Source: Burkholderia anthina
GTDB lineage: Bacteria; Pseudomonadota; Gammaproteobacteria; Burkholderiales; Burkholderiaceae
Reading direction: 5' to 3'
Length of the DNA: 64,000 nt
Assembly: GCF_902498995.1 (NCBI RefSeq)
Contig: NZ_CABVLY010000001.1
Coordinates: forward strand, 248,001-312,000
Shown here: piece by piece, positions 1 to 9,164 of the stretch
Numbering within the stretch: position 1 is the first letter of the stretch
Layout of the letters: each line of letters begins with the position of its first letter
Notes under the pieces: generated by a model
Database searches by the model: none
The model's input: the letters and a program-made list of their open reading frames with translations, nothing else
Told to the model about the DNA's origin: nothing
Program-made: the position numbers and the translations under genes

Positions 1-16
1 ACGAGGGCTTTTTTGT
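1..16 (+). terminator. 3' end of a terminator from outside the window
   Basis: The window opens with GAGGGC followed by six T residues, which looks like the right arm and T-tract of a plus-strand intrinsic terminator. Its left arm would lie before base 1, so it cannot be verified here. Confidence 0.35.
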
Positions 17-54
17 TTCTGCCGGATGCCGATGAATCGGCGGCATCCAGCGGA

Positions 55-1305
55 TCACGCAATCATCCCCGACGCCCAGCCGAGCGCGGCACTCGCGATC
101 ACGACGGCCCACGGCGGCACGCGCCAGAACACGAGCGCGACGAACGCGACGAGCGCGGCCGCGAAATCGCGCGGCGACCCGATCGTGTCGTTCCACACCG
201 GGTGATAGAGCGCGGCGACCAGCAGCCCGACCACGGCCGCATTCACGCCCGCGAGCGCGGCCTGCATCCGCGTGCTGCGGCGCAGGCGCTCCCAGAACGG
301 CGCGGTGCCCGCGACGAGCAGGAACGACGGCGCGAAGATCGACACGAGTGCGATCGCCCCGCCGAGCCAGCCGTTCGGTGCGTCGCGCAGCGACGCGCCG
401 AGGAACGCCGAGAACGTGAAAAGCGGCCCCGGCACGGCCTGCGCGGCGCCGTAGCCGGCGAGGAAAGCCGAATCGCCGACCCAGCCCGGCGCGACCACGG
501 CCGCCTGCAGCAGCGGCAGCACGACGTGCCCGCCGCCGAACACCAGCGCGCCGGTGCGAAAGAACGCGTCGACGACCGCGAGCGTGCGCGAATCGAGTGC
601 GCGAGCCATGAACGGCAGCACGACGAGCAGCGCGGCGAACAGCACGAGCCATAGCACGCCCGCGCGATGCGACACATGCAGCGGCAACGGATCGTGCGCG
701 CCGCGCTCGGGTTGCGGCAACAGCACGAGGCCGGCCGCGCCCGCCGCGACGATCACCGCGACCTGCAGCCAGGCGGCCGGCACGAGCAGCGCGATGCAGG
801 CCGCGGCCGCCATCAGCGTGACGCGGCGCGCATCCGGGCACAGCGTGCGCGCCATGCCCCACACCGCCTGCGCGATCACCGCGACCGACACGATGCGCAG
901 CCCGTGCAGCGCGCCGGCCGCGACCGGCATGCCCGTCGCATGCACGCCTAGCGCGAACAGCATCATCAGCAGCGCCGACGGCAGCGTGAAGCCGAGCCAC
1001 GCGGCGAACATCCCCGCATAGCCCGCGCGCGACAGCCCGATCGCCATTCCGACCTGGCTGCTGGCCGGCCCCGGCAGGAACTGGCACAGCCCGACGAGAT
1101 CCGCGTAGGCGCGCTCGGTCAGCCAGCCGCGCCGCGTGACGAATGCATCGCGGAAGTAGCCGAGATGCGCGACGGGGCCGCCGAACGACGTGAGGCCGAG
1201 CCGCAGGAACGCGACGAACACGGGCCATACGTGGCGGGAAGGAGCGGAGACGGTCGACGTGTTCAAGGGGGCAGTGGGGACGAGCAAGGGCGAGCGAGCC
1301 GCCAC
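55..1305 (-). CDS. chrA: Chromate transporter, ChrA/CHR family
   Basis: Predicted inner-membrane anion transporter of the CHR family, whose studied members export chromate. The 416-residue protein has the long-chain two-domain layout. The N-terminal half (about residues 30-210) carries SFGGP and LPGPASS; the C-terminal half (about 235-412) repeats them as VFGGG and VPGPLF. Some ten hydrophobic segments separate them. It follows a Crp/Fnr-type regulator in the same direction after 78 bases. The listed start is a GTG without a good ribosome binding site, so the true start may lie some 20-30 codons further in, just before the first CHR motif. Many CHR proteins in environmental Burkholderia have never been tested, so chromate is the family default rather than proven. 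Confidence 0.85.
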   Translation of the reverse strand: MAARSPLLVPTAPLNTSTVSAPSRHVWPVFVAFLRLGLTSFGGPVAHLGYFRDAFVTRRGWLTERAYADLVGLCQFLPGPASSQVGMAIGLSRAGYAGMFAAWLGFTLPSALLMMLFALGVHATGMPVAAGALHGLRIVSVAVIAQAVWGMARTLCPDARRVTLMAAAACIALLVPAAWLQVAVIVAAGAAGLVLLPQPERGAHDPLPLHVSHRAGVLWLVLFAALLVVLPFMARALDSRTLAVVDAFFRTGALVFGGGHVVLPLLQAAVVAPGWVGDSAFLAGYGAAQAVPGPLFTFSAFLGASLRDAPNGWLGGAIALVSIFAPSFLLVAGTAPFWERLRRSTRMQAALAGVNAAVVGLLVAALYHPVWNDTIGSPRDFAAALVAFVALVFWRVPPWAVVIASAALGWASGMIA

Positions 1306-1338
1306 GATAGCGCAACGGCGTGACGCCGGGAATGCGAC

Positions 1339-1370
1339 GTTGCGGCGTTGCGGCGTTGCGGCGTTGCGGC
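1339..1370. repeat. 8-bp tandem repeat, four copies of GTTGCGGC
   Basis: Four exact head-to-tail copies of the octamer GTTGCGGC fill most of the 78-base gap between the Crp/Fnr gene and chrA. Unit length is not a multiple of three and the array is upstream of the chrA start, so copy-number change would alter promoter or leader spacing. Confidence 0.8.
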
Positions 1371-1383
1371 GATTGCGCGGGCG

Positions 1384-2091
1384 TCAGGCCATGCCGTCGG
1401 GCAGCCCGCTCGCGCGGCGCAGCGCGTCGACGTCGACCAGTTCGATCTCGCCGACATGCAGCCGCACGATGCCGTCGGCCTGCAGCGCCTTCAGCAACTG
1501 GTTGGTGGTCTGCCGCGTCAGCGACAGCATCGACGCGAGCTTTTCCTGCGACAGCCGGATGCGCGTGCGGCCGGCGCTGATCCCGCCGTAGCCGTTGGCG
1601 ATCATCAGCAGCCGCGTCGCGAGCCGCTGCGCGGCCGGCATCACGCTCATCGCCTCGACGGTCAGGAAGCTCAGCCGGAGTTTTTGCGCCATCAGCAGCG
1701 CGAATTGCCGCCAGTATTGCGGCGTCGCGTCGAGGATCCCGAGCAGGGCGGCTTGCGGGACGTGCAGCAGCAGCGTGTCGTCGAGCGCGATCGCATCGTG
1801 CGTGCGCGGCTGGCCGTCGAACAGGGCGATCTCGCCGAACCACGTGACCGGCTCGGCGACCGTCAGCAGCGCCTCCTTGCCGTGCGAATCCACCGCGCCT
1901 ATCGTGAGGGAACCGGCCAGTACCGCATACAGCCCGCACGGCGGGTCGCCGCGCCGGAACAGCGCTTGGCCGGCCGGCAGGCGCCGCAATGCGGCGTGCT
2001 CGAGCAACTGCGCGCGCAATTCGGGCGGCAGCGCGGCGAACCACGGGTGCGCTTCGATCTGCGGCAGGTAGGGGGCGAGCGACGAGGGCAT
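1384..2091 (-). CDS. Crp/Fnr family transcriptional regulator
   Basis: Transcription factor of 235 residues. Residues about 20-140 form a cyclic-nucleotide-type beta-barrel with the signature WFGEIALFDGQPR. After a dimerisation helix, residues about 150-225 form a winged helix-turn-helix with LSQEKLASMLSLTRQ. No N-terminal cysteine cluster is present, so it is not an Fnr-type iron-sulfur sensor, and the ligand is unknown. I chose the ATG giving MPSSLAPYLP because the family alignment begins there; the upstream extension reads into the divergent promoter region. The gene is divergent from the Mpo1-like gene (81-base gap) and sits upstream of chrA in the same direction, so either could be a target. 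Confidence 0.85.
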   Translation of the reverse strand: MPSSLAPYLPQIEAHPWFAALPPELRAQLLEHAALRRLPAGQALFRRGDPPCGLYAVLAGSLTIGAVDSHGKEALLTVAEPVTWFGEIALFDGQPRTHDAIALDDTLLLHVPQAALLGILDATPQYWRQFALLMAQKLRLSFLTVEAMSVMPAAQRLATRLLMIANGYGGISAGRTRIRLSQEKLASMLSLTRQTTNQLLKALQADGIVRLHVGEIELVDVDALRRASGLPDGMA

Positions 2092-2172
2092 GGGCACGCG
2101 ATGTCGGGTAGCTGACAGAGGTTCTCGGGCGTGACGCGCATCATAGCGCTCAATGATCGTTCTGGAGACACC

Positions 2173-2697
2173 ATGAAGACGCTCGAAGACCACCTTTCCC
2201 AGTATGCGGCCTACCACCGCGACGCGCGCAACATCGCGACGCACCTGGTCGGCATTCCGATGATCGTGTTCGCGGTCGAGGTACTGCTGTCGCGGCCGGC
2301 GTTCGGGATGCTAGCCGGCGTCGCGCTGTCGCCGGCGTTGCTGCTCGCCGTGGCGTTCGCGGTGTTCTACCTGCGCCTCGACCTGCGCTTCGGGGTCGTC
2401 ATGACCGCGCTGTTCGCGCTCGGACTGTGGGCCGCGCAGACGCTCGCGTTGCTGCCGACCGCGCAGTGGCTCGGCGTCGGCATCGGCGCGTTCGTGGTCG
2501 GCTGGATCGTGCAGTTCGTCGGGCACTGGTTCGAAGGGCGCAAGCCCGCGTTCGTGGACGATCTCGTCGGCCTGATGGTCGGGCCGCTGTTCGTCGTCGC
2601 CGAAGTCGCGTTCTTCGCGGGGCTGCGCAACGAGGTGCGCCGTGAAGTCGAGCGGCGCTCGGGGCCCGTGCACGGCGGCGCGCACTCGCATGTCTGA
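2173..2697 (+). CDS. Mpo1-like (DUF962) membrane protein
   Basis: Integral membrane protein of 174 residues with about four hydrophobic segments. It carries the family signatures: a histidine-rich N-terminal motif (YHRDARNIATHLVGIP, about residues 13-28) and a later GHWFEGRKPA. In yeast, Mpo1 of this family is an Fe(II) dioxygenase acting in alpha-oxidation of 2-hydroxy fatty acids, and the conserved histidines are its proposed metal ligands. Bacterial function is mostly untested. The start at 2173 has TGGAGA just upstream and fits the family N terminus. Its stop overlaps the start of the next gene by 8 bases, indicating translational coupling. Confidence 0.85.
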   Translation: MKTLEDHLSQYAAYHRDARNIATHLVGIPMIVFAVEVLLSRPAFGMLAGVALSPALLLAVAFAVFYLRLDLRFGVVMTALFALGLWAAQTLALLPTAQWLGVGIGAFVVGWIVQFVGHWFEGRKPAFVDDLVGLMVGPLFVVAEVAFFAGLRNEVRREVERRSGPVHGGAHSHV

Positions 2698-3745
2698 CGC
2701 GTCGGCCGCGGCGGTCTGCGTGTTCGGCGCGGGGGCGATCGGCTGCTATCTCGGCGGCCGGCTTGCGGCGGTGGGCACGCGCGTGACGTTCGTCGGTCGT
2801 GCGCGGATCGCCGACGCGATTCGCGCGCACGGGCTGACCCTGACCGACCGGCGCGGCTATCGCGCGCAGCTCGCGCCGGCGGACGTCGCGTTTTCGACCG
2901 ATCCGGCCGCGGCGGCGGCGGCGCGGCTCGTGCTGGTCGCGGTGAAGTCGGCCGCGACGCGGGACGCGGCGGCGCAACTGGCCGGCGTGCTGCGGCCCGG
3001 CACGGTCGTGATCAGTTTCCAGAACGGCCTGCACAACGCCGACGTGCTGCGCGACGCGCTGCCGCAAGCCACCGTGCTGACCGGCATGGTGCCGTTCAAC
3101 GTGATCGAGCGCGGGCCCGGCGCGTTCCACCAGGGCTCGGCCGGCATGCTCGCGGCCGATGCGTCGCCCGCGCTGCGGCCGTTTGCACGCGTATTTGCCC
3201 GCGCGGGCCTGCCGCTCGCGCTGCACCGCGACATGCGCGCGGTGCAATGGGCGAAGCTGCTGCTGAACCTGAACAACGCCGTCAATGCGCTGGCGAACCT
3301 GCCGTTGCGCGACGAACTCTCGCAACGCGCGTACCGGCGCTGCGTCGCGCTTGCGCAGCGCGAAGCCCTGCACTGGCTCGCGCATGCCGCGATCCGGCCG
3401 GCACGGCTGACGCCGTTGCCGACCGCGTGGCTCCCCGCGGTGCTGGGGTTGCCCGATCCCGTGTTTCGCGCGCTCTGCGGCCGGATGCTCGCAATCGATC
3501 CGCTCGCGCGCTCGTCGATGTCCGACGATCTCGCCGCGCGTCGCGCCACCGAAGTCGAGTGGATCAATGGCGAGATCGTCCGGCTGGCCGCGCGCTTCGG
3601 CGCGCAGGCGCCGGTCAATGCGCGGCTGTGCGCGCTCGTTCACGCCGCCGAAGCGGCGGCAGCGCGCCCGGCCTGGCATGGCGAAGCGCTGCGGGCGGAG
3701 CTGTCCGCGCATACGCCGCACGTGAGCACGGTGCGGGCGGCGTAA
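2690..3745 (+). CDS. panE: 2-dehydropantoate 2-reductase family protein
   Basis: NADPH-dependent ketopantoate reductase family, cytosolic, which in the canonical case reduces 2-dehydropantoate to pantoate in coenzyme A synthesis. The 351-residue protein starts with a Rossmann motif (FGAGAIGCYLGG). Near residue 187 it has the catalytic-lysine segment QWAKLLLNLNN and later EVEWINGEI, which holds the substrate-binding Glu. It is about 50 residues longer than E. coli PanE, so it could be a paralogue acting on another 2-oxoacid. The ATG overlaps the end of the preceding gene by 8 bases. Confidence 0.8.
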   Translation: MSDASAAAVCVFGAGAIGCYLGGRLAAVGTRVTFVGRARIADAIRAHGLTLTDRRGYRAQLAPADVAFSTDPAAAAAARLVLVAVKSAATRDAAAQLAGVLRPGTVVISFQNGLHNADVLRDALPQATVLTGMVPFNVIERGPGAFHQGSAGMLAADASPALRPFARVFARAGLPLALHRDMRAVQWAKLLLNLNNAVNALANLPLRDELSQRAYRRCVALAQREALHWLAHAAIRPARLTPLPTAWLPAVLGLPDPVFRALCGRMLAIDPLARSSMSDDLAARRATEVEWINGEIVRLAARFGAQAPVNARLCALVHAAEAAAARPAWHGEALRAELSAHTPHVSTVRAA

Positions 3746-3868
3746 CGGCGCGGGCACGTTCCCGGAGGGCCCGCGCCCGCGCATGCCGCGCGCCACGCCG
3801 CGCACGATGCGCAACGGCTAAGATGCGGAGTGCGTCACCAGACCGGACGCGTACGCGGAGCAATCGCC

Positions 3869-4492
3869 ATGGTGGATCGCCCGACTCTCGATGCCTATGA
3901 AGCCCATGCCGCGCAATATGCGCAGGACTGGCTCGACCAGGCCGCGCCCGACGACATGTACGCGCTGCTCGAGCAGCATTTCTCGCCGGGGCTGACCGCG
4001 GACGTCGGCTGCGGCGCCGGGCGCGACACCGCGTGGCTCGCTTCGTGCGGATTCGATGTGCGCGGCTACGACGCAAGCGCCGCGCTGCTCGACGAGGCGC
4101 GCCGGCGCCATCCCGATCTGACATTCGAACTCGCCGCGCTGCCGGCGCTGGCCGGTGTGCCGTCCGGCGTGTTTCGCAACGTGCTGTGCGAAACGGTCGT
4201 GATGCACCTCGAACAGGCGGATGCGGCCGCGGCCGCTGCACGGCTGGCCGCGCTGCTGGGGCCCGGCGGCACGCTGTATCTCAGTTGGCGGGTGGCCGGA
4301 AACGGCGCGCTGCGCGACGAGCGCGGCCGTCTGTACACGCCGCTCGATTCGGCGCGGATGCATGCGGCGCTCGGCGCCGGCATGCGGGTGATCGACGAGC
4401 ACGAGGTGGTCAGTGCGTCGTCCGGCAAGCGCGTGCACCGGCTGATCGCGCGCAGGGCCGATGGCGGCCCCGCTGCCGATGGCGCCGCATGA
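3869..4492 (+). CDS. Class I SAM-dependent methyltransferase
   Basis: Small cytosolic methyltransferase of 207 residues. The S-adenosylmethionine motif I is DVGCGAGRDTAWLA (about residues 36-49), followed by an acidic residue at the end of strand 2 (GYDASAALLDEA). The later portion has the expected GPGGTLYLSW strand and turn. Nothing in the sequence fixes the substrate. It stands alone after the panE-like gene, 123 bases downstream. The start chosen gives the conserved aromatic/Asp-rich N terminus (DAYEAHAAQYAQDW) common in this family. Confidence 0.85.
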   Translation: MVDRPTLDAYEAHAAQYAQDWLDQAAPDDMYALLEQHFSPGLTADVGCGAGRDTAWLASCGFDVRGYDASAALLDEARRRHPDLTFELAALPALAGVPSGVFRNVLCETVVMHLEQADAAAAAARLAALLGPGGTLYLSWRVAGNGALRDERGRLYTPLDSARMHAALGAGMRVIDEHEVVSASSGKRVHRLIARRADGGPAADGAA

Positions 4493-4507
4493 GCGCGGCG
4501 CGCACCT

Positions 4508-5782
4508 TCATTCGCGGTTGAGCGCCGCTTCCCAGTTGATGTCGGCGCAGAGCACCTGCATGCCGGTCGCGGCCGGCGCGGCGACCGAGCCGGTCACGCA
4601 CAGGTGCGCCTCGTTGATCGACAGGTACGGCGGCGTTACGTGCACGCGGCCTGGCGCGCGCATCGCGTGGATGAAGTACGGGCGGCGCTCCCAGCTCGCG
4701 CCTTCCGAATGCAGCAGCGGCCGGAAGCGTTTGGCCCGCTGCGAGACGCTGCCGCGCGCGAGCACGTTGTCGCCGATCTGGCGGCCGGACGCGTCGAGCA
4801 GGAAGCAGCGTGCGGTTTCGGGCAGCCCGAGCACCGCCGCGGCGGCGTCGAGCAGCGGCTCGCCCGCGGCAAGCTTGCGGCTCGCTTCCTCCAGCGCGGC
4901 GATGTATGGCGCCAGGCGTTCCGCCTGTGTGCGCTCGCGCTGCGCGACGCGCAGCCGCAACGCGGCCGACAGCGTATCCATGCAGCCGGCCGCGGCCTGC
5001 GGTTGTACCGGGTCGACGCTCGGCCCGGCGAAATACTGCCCTTGCACGAAATCCACGTCGCATTCGAGCGCGATCAACGCGTCGCGCTCGGTCGCGAGCC
5101 CGCCCATCAGCACGAGCTGGCCGGATTCGTGCAGCAGCGACACGAGCCCGGGCAGCACGCGCTCGAGGTGCGAGTGTTCGCTCGCCTGCGCGAGGATCCC
5201 GCGGTCGAGCGAGACGATGTCGGGATGCAGGTGCCACACGCGGTCGATGTTCGAATGCTTCGCGCCGAAGCCGCCGAGCGCGATCAGGAAGCCGGCCTTG
5301 CGCAGCCCGTCGACGATCGCCGCATAGCGCGGCGTCTCGCCGCCCGCCTGTTCGGGCACTTCGAGCACCACGCGGTGCGGCGGCAGGCCGAGCGCCTTCA
5401 GGTTCGCGAGCAGCGCGTCGCCGTAGATCGTGTCCATCAGCGCAGCCGGATGCAGGCTCAGGAAGAGCCATTCGTCATGGCTGTCGAACGCGTGGAAATT
5501 GCCCAGATGCAGCGATTCGGCGAGCCGGCCGAGCTCCAGCAGGTCGCCGCGCCGCGCCGCCTGCGTGAATACCTCGTGCGACGCGACCTGGCGGCTTTCC
5601 TCGTCGTGCGCGCGCAGCGACGCGTGATAGCCGATCGCGCGGCGGTGCGATACCGAGAAAACGGGCTGGAACACGCTGAACACGGTGTACGCGCCGTACA
5701 GCACGGTGCGCCGCTTGCCGTCGTCGCCGGCGACGGGGCGGGGCGGCTGGAAGCCGGGGGGATCGATGTCGATCATGCTCAT
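4508..5782 (-). CDS. Degenerate EAL-domain protein with YkuI_C-like sensor domain
   Basis: 424 residues. Residues about 35-260 have the EAL phosphodiesterase fold of cyclic-di-GMP enzymes, but nearly every catalytic residue is replaced. The EAL motif position reads HASLR (53-57), the DDFG loop is GGFGAKHSN (170-178), the catalytic Lys position is Ser (SLDRG, 191-195), and the EGVE motif is GGLATE (227-232). The Gln of QGQYF (248-251) remains. Residues about 285-424 resemble the EAL-associated YkuI_C/PAS-like domain, with ERRPYF and a closing ADINW. It is likely a non-catalytic signalling or scaffold protein. No transmembrane segment is seen, so it should be cytosolic. Confidence 0.8.
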   Translation of the reverse strand: MSMIDIDPPGFQPPRPVAGDDGKRRTVLYGAYTVFSVFQPVFSVSHRRAIGYHASLRAHDEESRQVASHEVFTQAARRGDLLELGRLAESLHLGNFHAFDSHDEWLFLSLHPAALMDTIYGDALLANLKALGLPPHRVVLEVPEQAGGETPRYAAIVDGLRKAGFLIALGGFGAKHSNIDRVWHLHPDIVSLDRGILAQASEHSHLERVLPGLVSLLHESGQLVLMGGLATERDALIALECDVDFVQGQYFAGPSVDPVQPQAAAGCMDTLSAALRLRVAQRERTQAERLAPYIAALEEASRKLAAGEPLLDAAAAVLGLPETARCFLLDASGRQIGDNVLARGSVSQRAKRFRPLLHSEGASWERRPYFIHAMRAPGRVHVTPPYLSINEAHLCVTGSVAAPAATGMQVLCADINWEAALNRE

Positions 5783-5962
5783 GATGTCGGCCGAAGGAAG
5801 ACTGCCAGTTTACCTACAGAATAGGCGAGCAAGAAGCATGCGCGACATCGGGCCCCGTGCGGCGGCCCGTCGCGGCCGCCGGCGGCTGCGCGCGGCCGGC
5901 GTGCTGCACCGCCGTGGTGCGTGGCGCGCCGGCGTGGCGTTTGCCGCGGTGCGCGCCGTGCA

Positions 5963-7402
5963 TCATGCGCGTTCGGACGGGTCGGTCTTTTTGTGCGCGC
6001 GGCCGCGGATTTCCGGCGCGAGCTGCGCGAAGATCCACGCGGATGCGGCCGTGATGATCCCGACGCAGATGAACGTCGCATGGAACGCGGGCAGCGTGTT
6101 GCTCGGCGTCACCGTGCGCAGCATGCCGGTGAAGGTCGCGAGCAGCGCGCCCGCGACCGTGACGCCGAGGCTCATCGACAGCATCTGCACGAGCGAGAAC
6201 AGGCTGTTGCCGCTGCTTGCGCCGCCGGTGCCGAGATCCTTCAGCGTCAGCGTGTTCATCGCGGTGAACTGCATCGAGTTGAAGCCGCCGAACAGCGCGA
6301 GATGGACGACCTTCACCCATACCGGCACCGTGTCGCGCATCAGCGCAAAGCTCGCCATCATCACGCCGACCATGATCGTGTTCACGAGCAGCACCTTGCG
6401 GTAGCCGTGCTGCGTGATCAGCCGCGTGATGAGCTGCTTCGAGAACATCCCGGCTGCCGCGACCGGCAGCATCATCAGCCCGGCCTCGAACGCCGAATAG
6501 CCGAGGCTCACCTGCAGCAGCAGCGGAATCAGGTACGGCATCGCGCCGCTGCCGATCCGCGCGAACAGGTTGCCGAGCAGGCCGACGCTGAACGTATGGA
6601 TCTTGAACAGTTCGAGCGAGAAGATCGGCTGCGGCGCACGTACCGCGTACAGCCCGTATGCGACGAAGCACGCGAGGCTCAGGATCAGCAGCACCAGCAC
6701 GGCCGCGTGCTGCATCCCGAGATCGGCCAGCCCGTCGAGCGACAGCGAGATCGCGACCATCCCGATCGTCAGCAGCAGATAGCCCTTCAGGTCGAAGCGG
6801 CCGACGGCCGGGTTGCGCGAATCGGGCATCGAGTAGAAGGTCGCGATGCAGCCGACGATGCCGACCGGCACGTTGATCAGGAAGATCCAGTGCCACGACG
6901 CGATCTTCACGAGCCAGCCGCCGAGCGTCGGCCCGATCAGCGGGCCGATCAGCCCGGGAATCGCAACGAACGACAGCGCGGGCAGGTAGCGTTCGGCCGG
7001 GAACGTGCGCAGCACCGCGAGCCGTCCGACCGGCAGCAGCATCGCGCCGCCGACACCCTGGACGACGCGGAACACGACGAGCTGCTGCAGCGTATGCGCG
7101 TTCGCGCACAGCAGCGAACCGAGCGAGAACACCAGGATCGCGCTGAAGAACACGCGCCGCGTGCCGAACGTGTCCGCGAGCCAGCCCGATACGGGAATCA
7201 TCACCGCCATCGTCAGCGAGTACGCGATCACGACCGACTGCATCCGCAGCGGCGATTCGCCGAGACTCACTGCCATCGACGGCAGCGCCGTATTGACGAT
7301 CGTCGCATCGAGCGTTTGCATGAAGAAGCCCGTTGCAACGAGCCAGAGCATCACGGTGAGGTTCTTTTCGCCAGGAGCGGCGACGGGCGGGCGTTGGAAC
7401 AT
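5963..7402 (-). CDS. MFS drug efflux transporter, DHA2 family (EmrB/QacA type)
   Basis: Inner-membrane proton-driven exporter of 479 residues with about 14 hydrophobic segments, as in the DHA2 group. Recognisable pieces are the early LDATIVNTALP motif (helix 1, motif D1), the GWLADTFGTRR loop (motif A), and the WHWIFLINVPVG segment typical of EmrB-like proteins. No neighbouring emrA-like adaptor gene or regulator is present, so it may act alone or with an adaptor encoded elsewhere. The ATG at 7402 was chosen because it leaves a short hydrophilic N terminus; an in-frame ATG at 7435 is also possible, and neither has a strong ribosome binding site. Confidence 0.85.
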   Translation of the reverse strand: MFQRPPVAAPGEKNLTVMLWLVATGFFMQTLDATIVNTALPSMAVSLGESPLRMQSVVIAYSLTMAVMIPVSGWLADTFGTRRVFFSAILVFSLGSLLCANAHTLQQLVVFRVVQGVGGAMLLPVGRLAVLRTFPAERYLPALSFVAIPGLIGPLIGPTLGGWLVKIASWHWIFLINVPVGIVGCIATFYSMPDSRNPAVGRFDLKGYLLLTIGMVAISLSLDGLADLGMQHAAVLVLLILSLACFVAYGLYAVRAPQPIFSLELFKIHTFSVGLLGNLFARIGSGAMPYLIPLLLQVSLGYSAFEAGLMMLPVAAAGMFSKQLITRLITQHGYRKVLLVNTIMVGVMMASFALMRDTVPVWVKVVHLALFGGFNSMQFTAMNTLTLKDLGTGGASSGNSLFSLVQMLSMSLGVTVAGALLATFTGMLRTVTPSNTLPAFHATFICVGIITAASAWIFAQLAPEIRGRAHKKTDPSERA

Positions 7403-7635
7403 GGGGACGGACCGGTGGCGCGGGACAGCCGACATTGTAGGCAAAGCCGCCGCGGCACGCAGGATCGGCCCCCATCGCGGGGCGCGCCCGATCGCCCGAC
7501 CGCGGCTTCGGCCGGATACTGGTTCGCCGACAGACCAGTACAGTTCAGCCGAAACTGTCTGCATGCGTACCTGTCCGTGTGCTGCCGCCGTCCGAAATAC
7601 TGGTGCCATCGAACCCACGCGATCCGGAGGCGGCC

Positions 7636-7959
7636 ATGCGCGAACTGCGACTCTACGAGATGGACGGCAACGAGCCGGCCGGGCGGTGGCGCATCGTCGA
7701 TCGCACCGCGCTGGCGGTCGCGGACGGCGGCCTGTGGGTGACGGTCGAAGGTCGCCTCGACGATCACTGGCTGCACGCCGGCGAATCGCTGGCACTGCTG
7801 CCCGGCATGCGCGTGTGGATCAGTGCGGCGGCGGGCGGGGCGGTGTTTTCGTTCGGGCCGCAGCCGGCGCCGGCCGTGCAGGCGGCGCCTGGATGGCGGC
7901 GCGCGTTCGCCGCCTGGCGCGGCGGCCGGGCTCAGGCCGGCGCGTCGCTGCCGACGTAG
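7636..7959 (+). CDS. DUF2917 domain protein
   Basis: A 107-residue protein of the DUF2917 family, common in Burkholderiales and of unknown function. The visible core (about residues 12-72) is a small beta-rich unit with GRWRIVDRTALAVADG, WVTVEGRLDDHWL and GESLALLPG, resembling a cupin-like half barrel. The start is supported by GGAGG at 7626-7630. The gene is divergent from the efflux pump, and its 3' end overlaps the convergent citrate-synthase-like gene by 28 bases. Confidence 0.75.
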   Translation: MRELRLYEMDGNEPAGRWRIVDRTALAVADGGLWVTVEGRLDDHWLHAGESLALLPGMRVWISAAAGGAVFSFGPQPAPAVQAAPGWRRAFAAWRGGRAQAGASLPT

Positions 7960-9164
7960 CGCGCGCGGGGCCGGATCAGCTTGCCGTCCGCATACTGTTC
8001 GAGCGCGTGCGCGATCCAGCCCGCGGTGCGGCCGGCCGCGAACAGCGTGAAGGCGGCGCCGCCCGGCAGCGCGAGCGTGCGCTCCAGTACCGCGAGCGCG
8101 AAATCGATCGCCGGCCGCAAGCCGGTCGCCGCTTCGACGCGCGCGGCGAGCGCACGGGCCGCGCGCAACGCCGGTCGCTCGGGCGCCGCGGCATGCAGGG
8201 CGTCGAGCAACGCGCACGCGCGCGGATCGCCGTCGGGATAGAGCGGATGGCCGAAACCGGACAGCATCGTGCGCGAGCCATCCGCGCGCTCGTCGTGTGC
8301 GAGGCGCAGCGCAAGGTAGCGGTCGAGATCGGCGGCGCGCGCCGCTTCGTCGAGCAGTGCGCCCGCGCGGAACGTCTCGCCGCCGTGGCGCGGGCCGGAC
8401 AGCGCGGCGAGCCCGCCCGCGATCGCGCCGAACAGGTGCGTGCCGGTGGACGCGATGCAGCGCACCGCGAAGGTCGACGGATTCAGCTCGTGATCGGCGC
8501 ACAGCACGAGCGCGCGGCGCAGCAGGTCGGCTTCGTCGCGCCGCCGGATGCGCCACGCGCTCGCGAGTTGTCGATGCACGGGCGCGTCGTGCGGCGCGAT
8601 GCCGGCCAGCGCGGCCGTCGCGATGCGCAGCAGCAGCGAGGCCGCTTCGATCTGCGCGTCGCGCCCCTGCGCCCACAGGCGCGGCAGCGATGCGGCCGCG
8701 GCCGGAAGCAGCACGAGCGTGCGCTCGAGCGGCGCGAGATGTGCCCAGCGGCGTGCCCACTCGTCCCACTGCACGGTATCGAAACCTGCCGTCGCCAGCG
8801 ATGCGGCTGCAAGCCGCGCAGGCGGGCAATCCCATAACCGCGCGGCCGTTTCCTCGAGCGTCGCGTCGCGGGCGAGCGCGATCGCATCGGCGCCGCGATA
8901 GCGCAGGCAGCCGTCGGCGATCTGCGTGATCCGCGATTCGAGCACCGGCACTCCCCAGTCGAGCGAGCGTTCGGCCACGCCGCCCGCGCGCTTCGCATCG
9001 GCGCGGCGGCGCGCGAGCAGGCGCACTTCGTCGGCGTCGTAGCGGCGGCGCTTGCTCGCGCCGTCGGGCAGCGAGCGCAGCAGGCCGCGGCTCACATACG
9101 CGTAGAGGGTACTCACGCTGACACCGAGGATGCCGGCCGCTTCGGGCGCGCTGAGGGACGTCAT
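7932..9164 (-). CDS. Citrate synthase-like protein with N-terminal helix-turn-helix
   Basis: 410 residues. Residues about 1-60 are a MerR/excisionase-like DNA-binding domain (SAPEAAGILGVSVSTLYAYVSRG), and residues about 75-400 are a citrate synthase fold. The catalytic residues appear present: His in GPRHGG, His in GFGHPLY and Asp in AIDFALAVL. It could therefore condense an acyl-CoA with oxaloacetate or bind such ligands while contacting DNA. Family members with this fusion are annotated as citrate synthase, but I know of no clear functional assignment. It is divergent from a class III CoA-transferase across a 139-base gap, which suggests a metabolic pair under shared control. Confidence 0.85.
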   Translation of the reverse strand: MTSLSAPEAAGILGVSVSTLYAYVSRGLLRSLPDGASKRRRYDADEVRLLARRRADAKRAGGVAERSLDWGVPVLESRITQIADGCLRYRGADAIALARDATLEETAARLWDCPPARLAAASLATAGFDTVQWDEWARRWAHLAPLERTLVLLPAAAASLPRLWAQGRDAQIEAASLLLRIATAALAGIAPHDAPVHRQLASAWRIRRRDEADLLRRALVLCADHELNPSTFAVRCIASTGTHLFGAIAGGLAALSGPRHGGETFRAGALLDEAARAADLDRYLALRLAHDERADGSRTMLSGFGHPLYPDGDPRACALLDALHAAAPERPALRAARALAARVEAATGLRPAIDFALAVLERTLALPGGAAFTLFAAGRTAGWIAHALEQYADGKLIRPRARYVGSDAPA

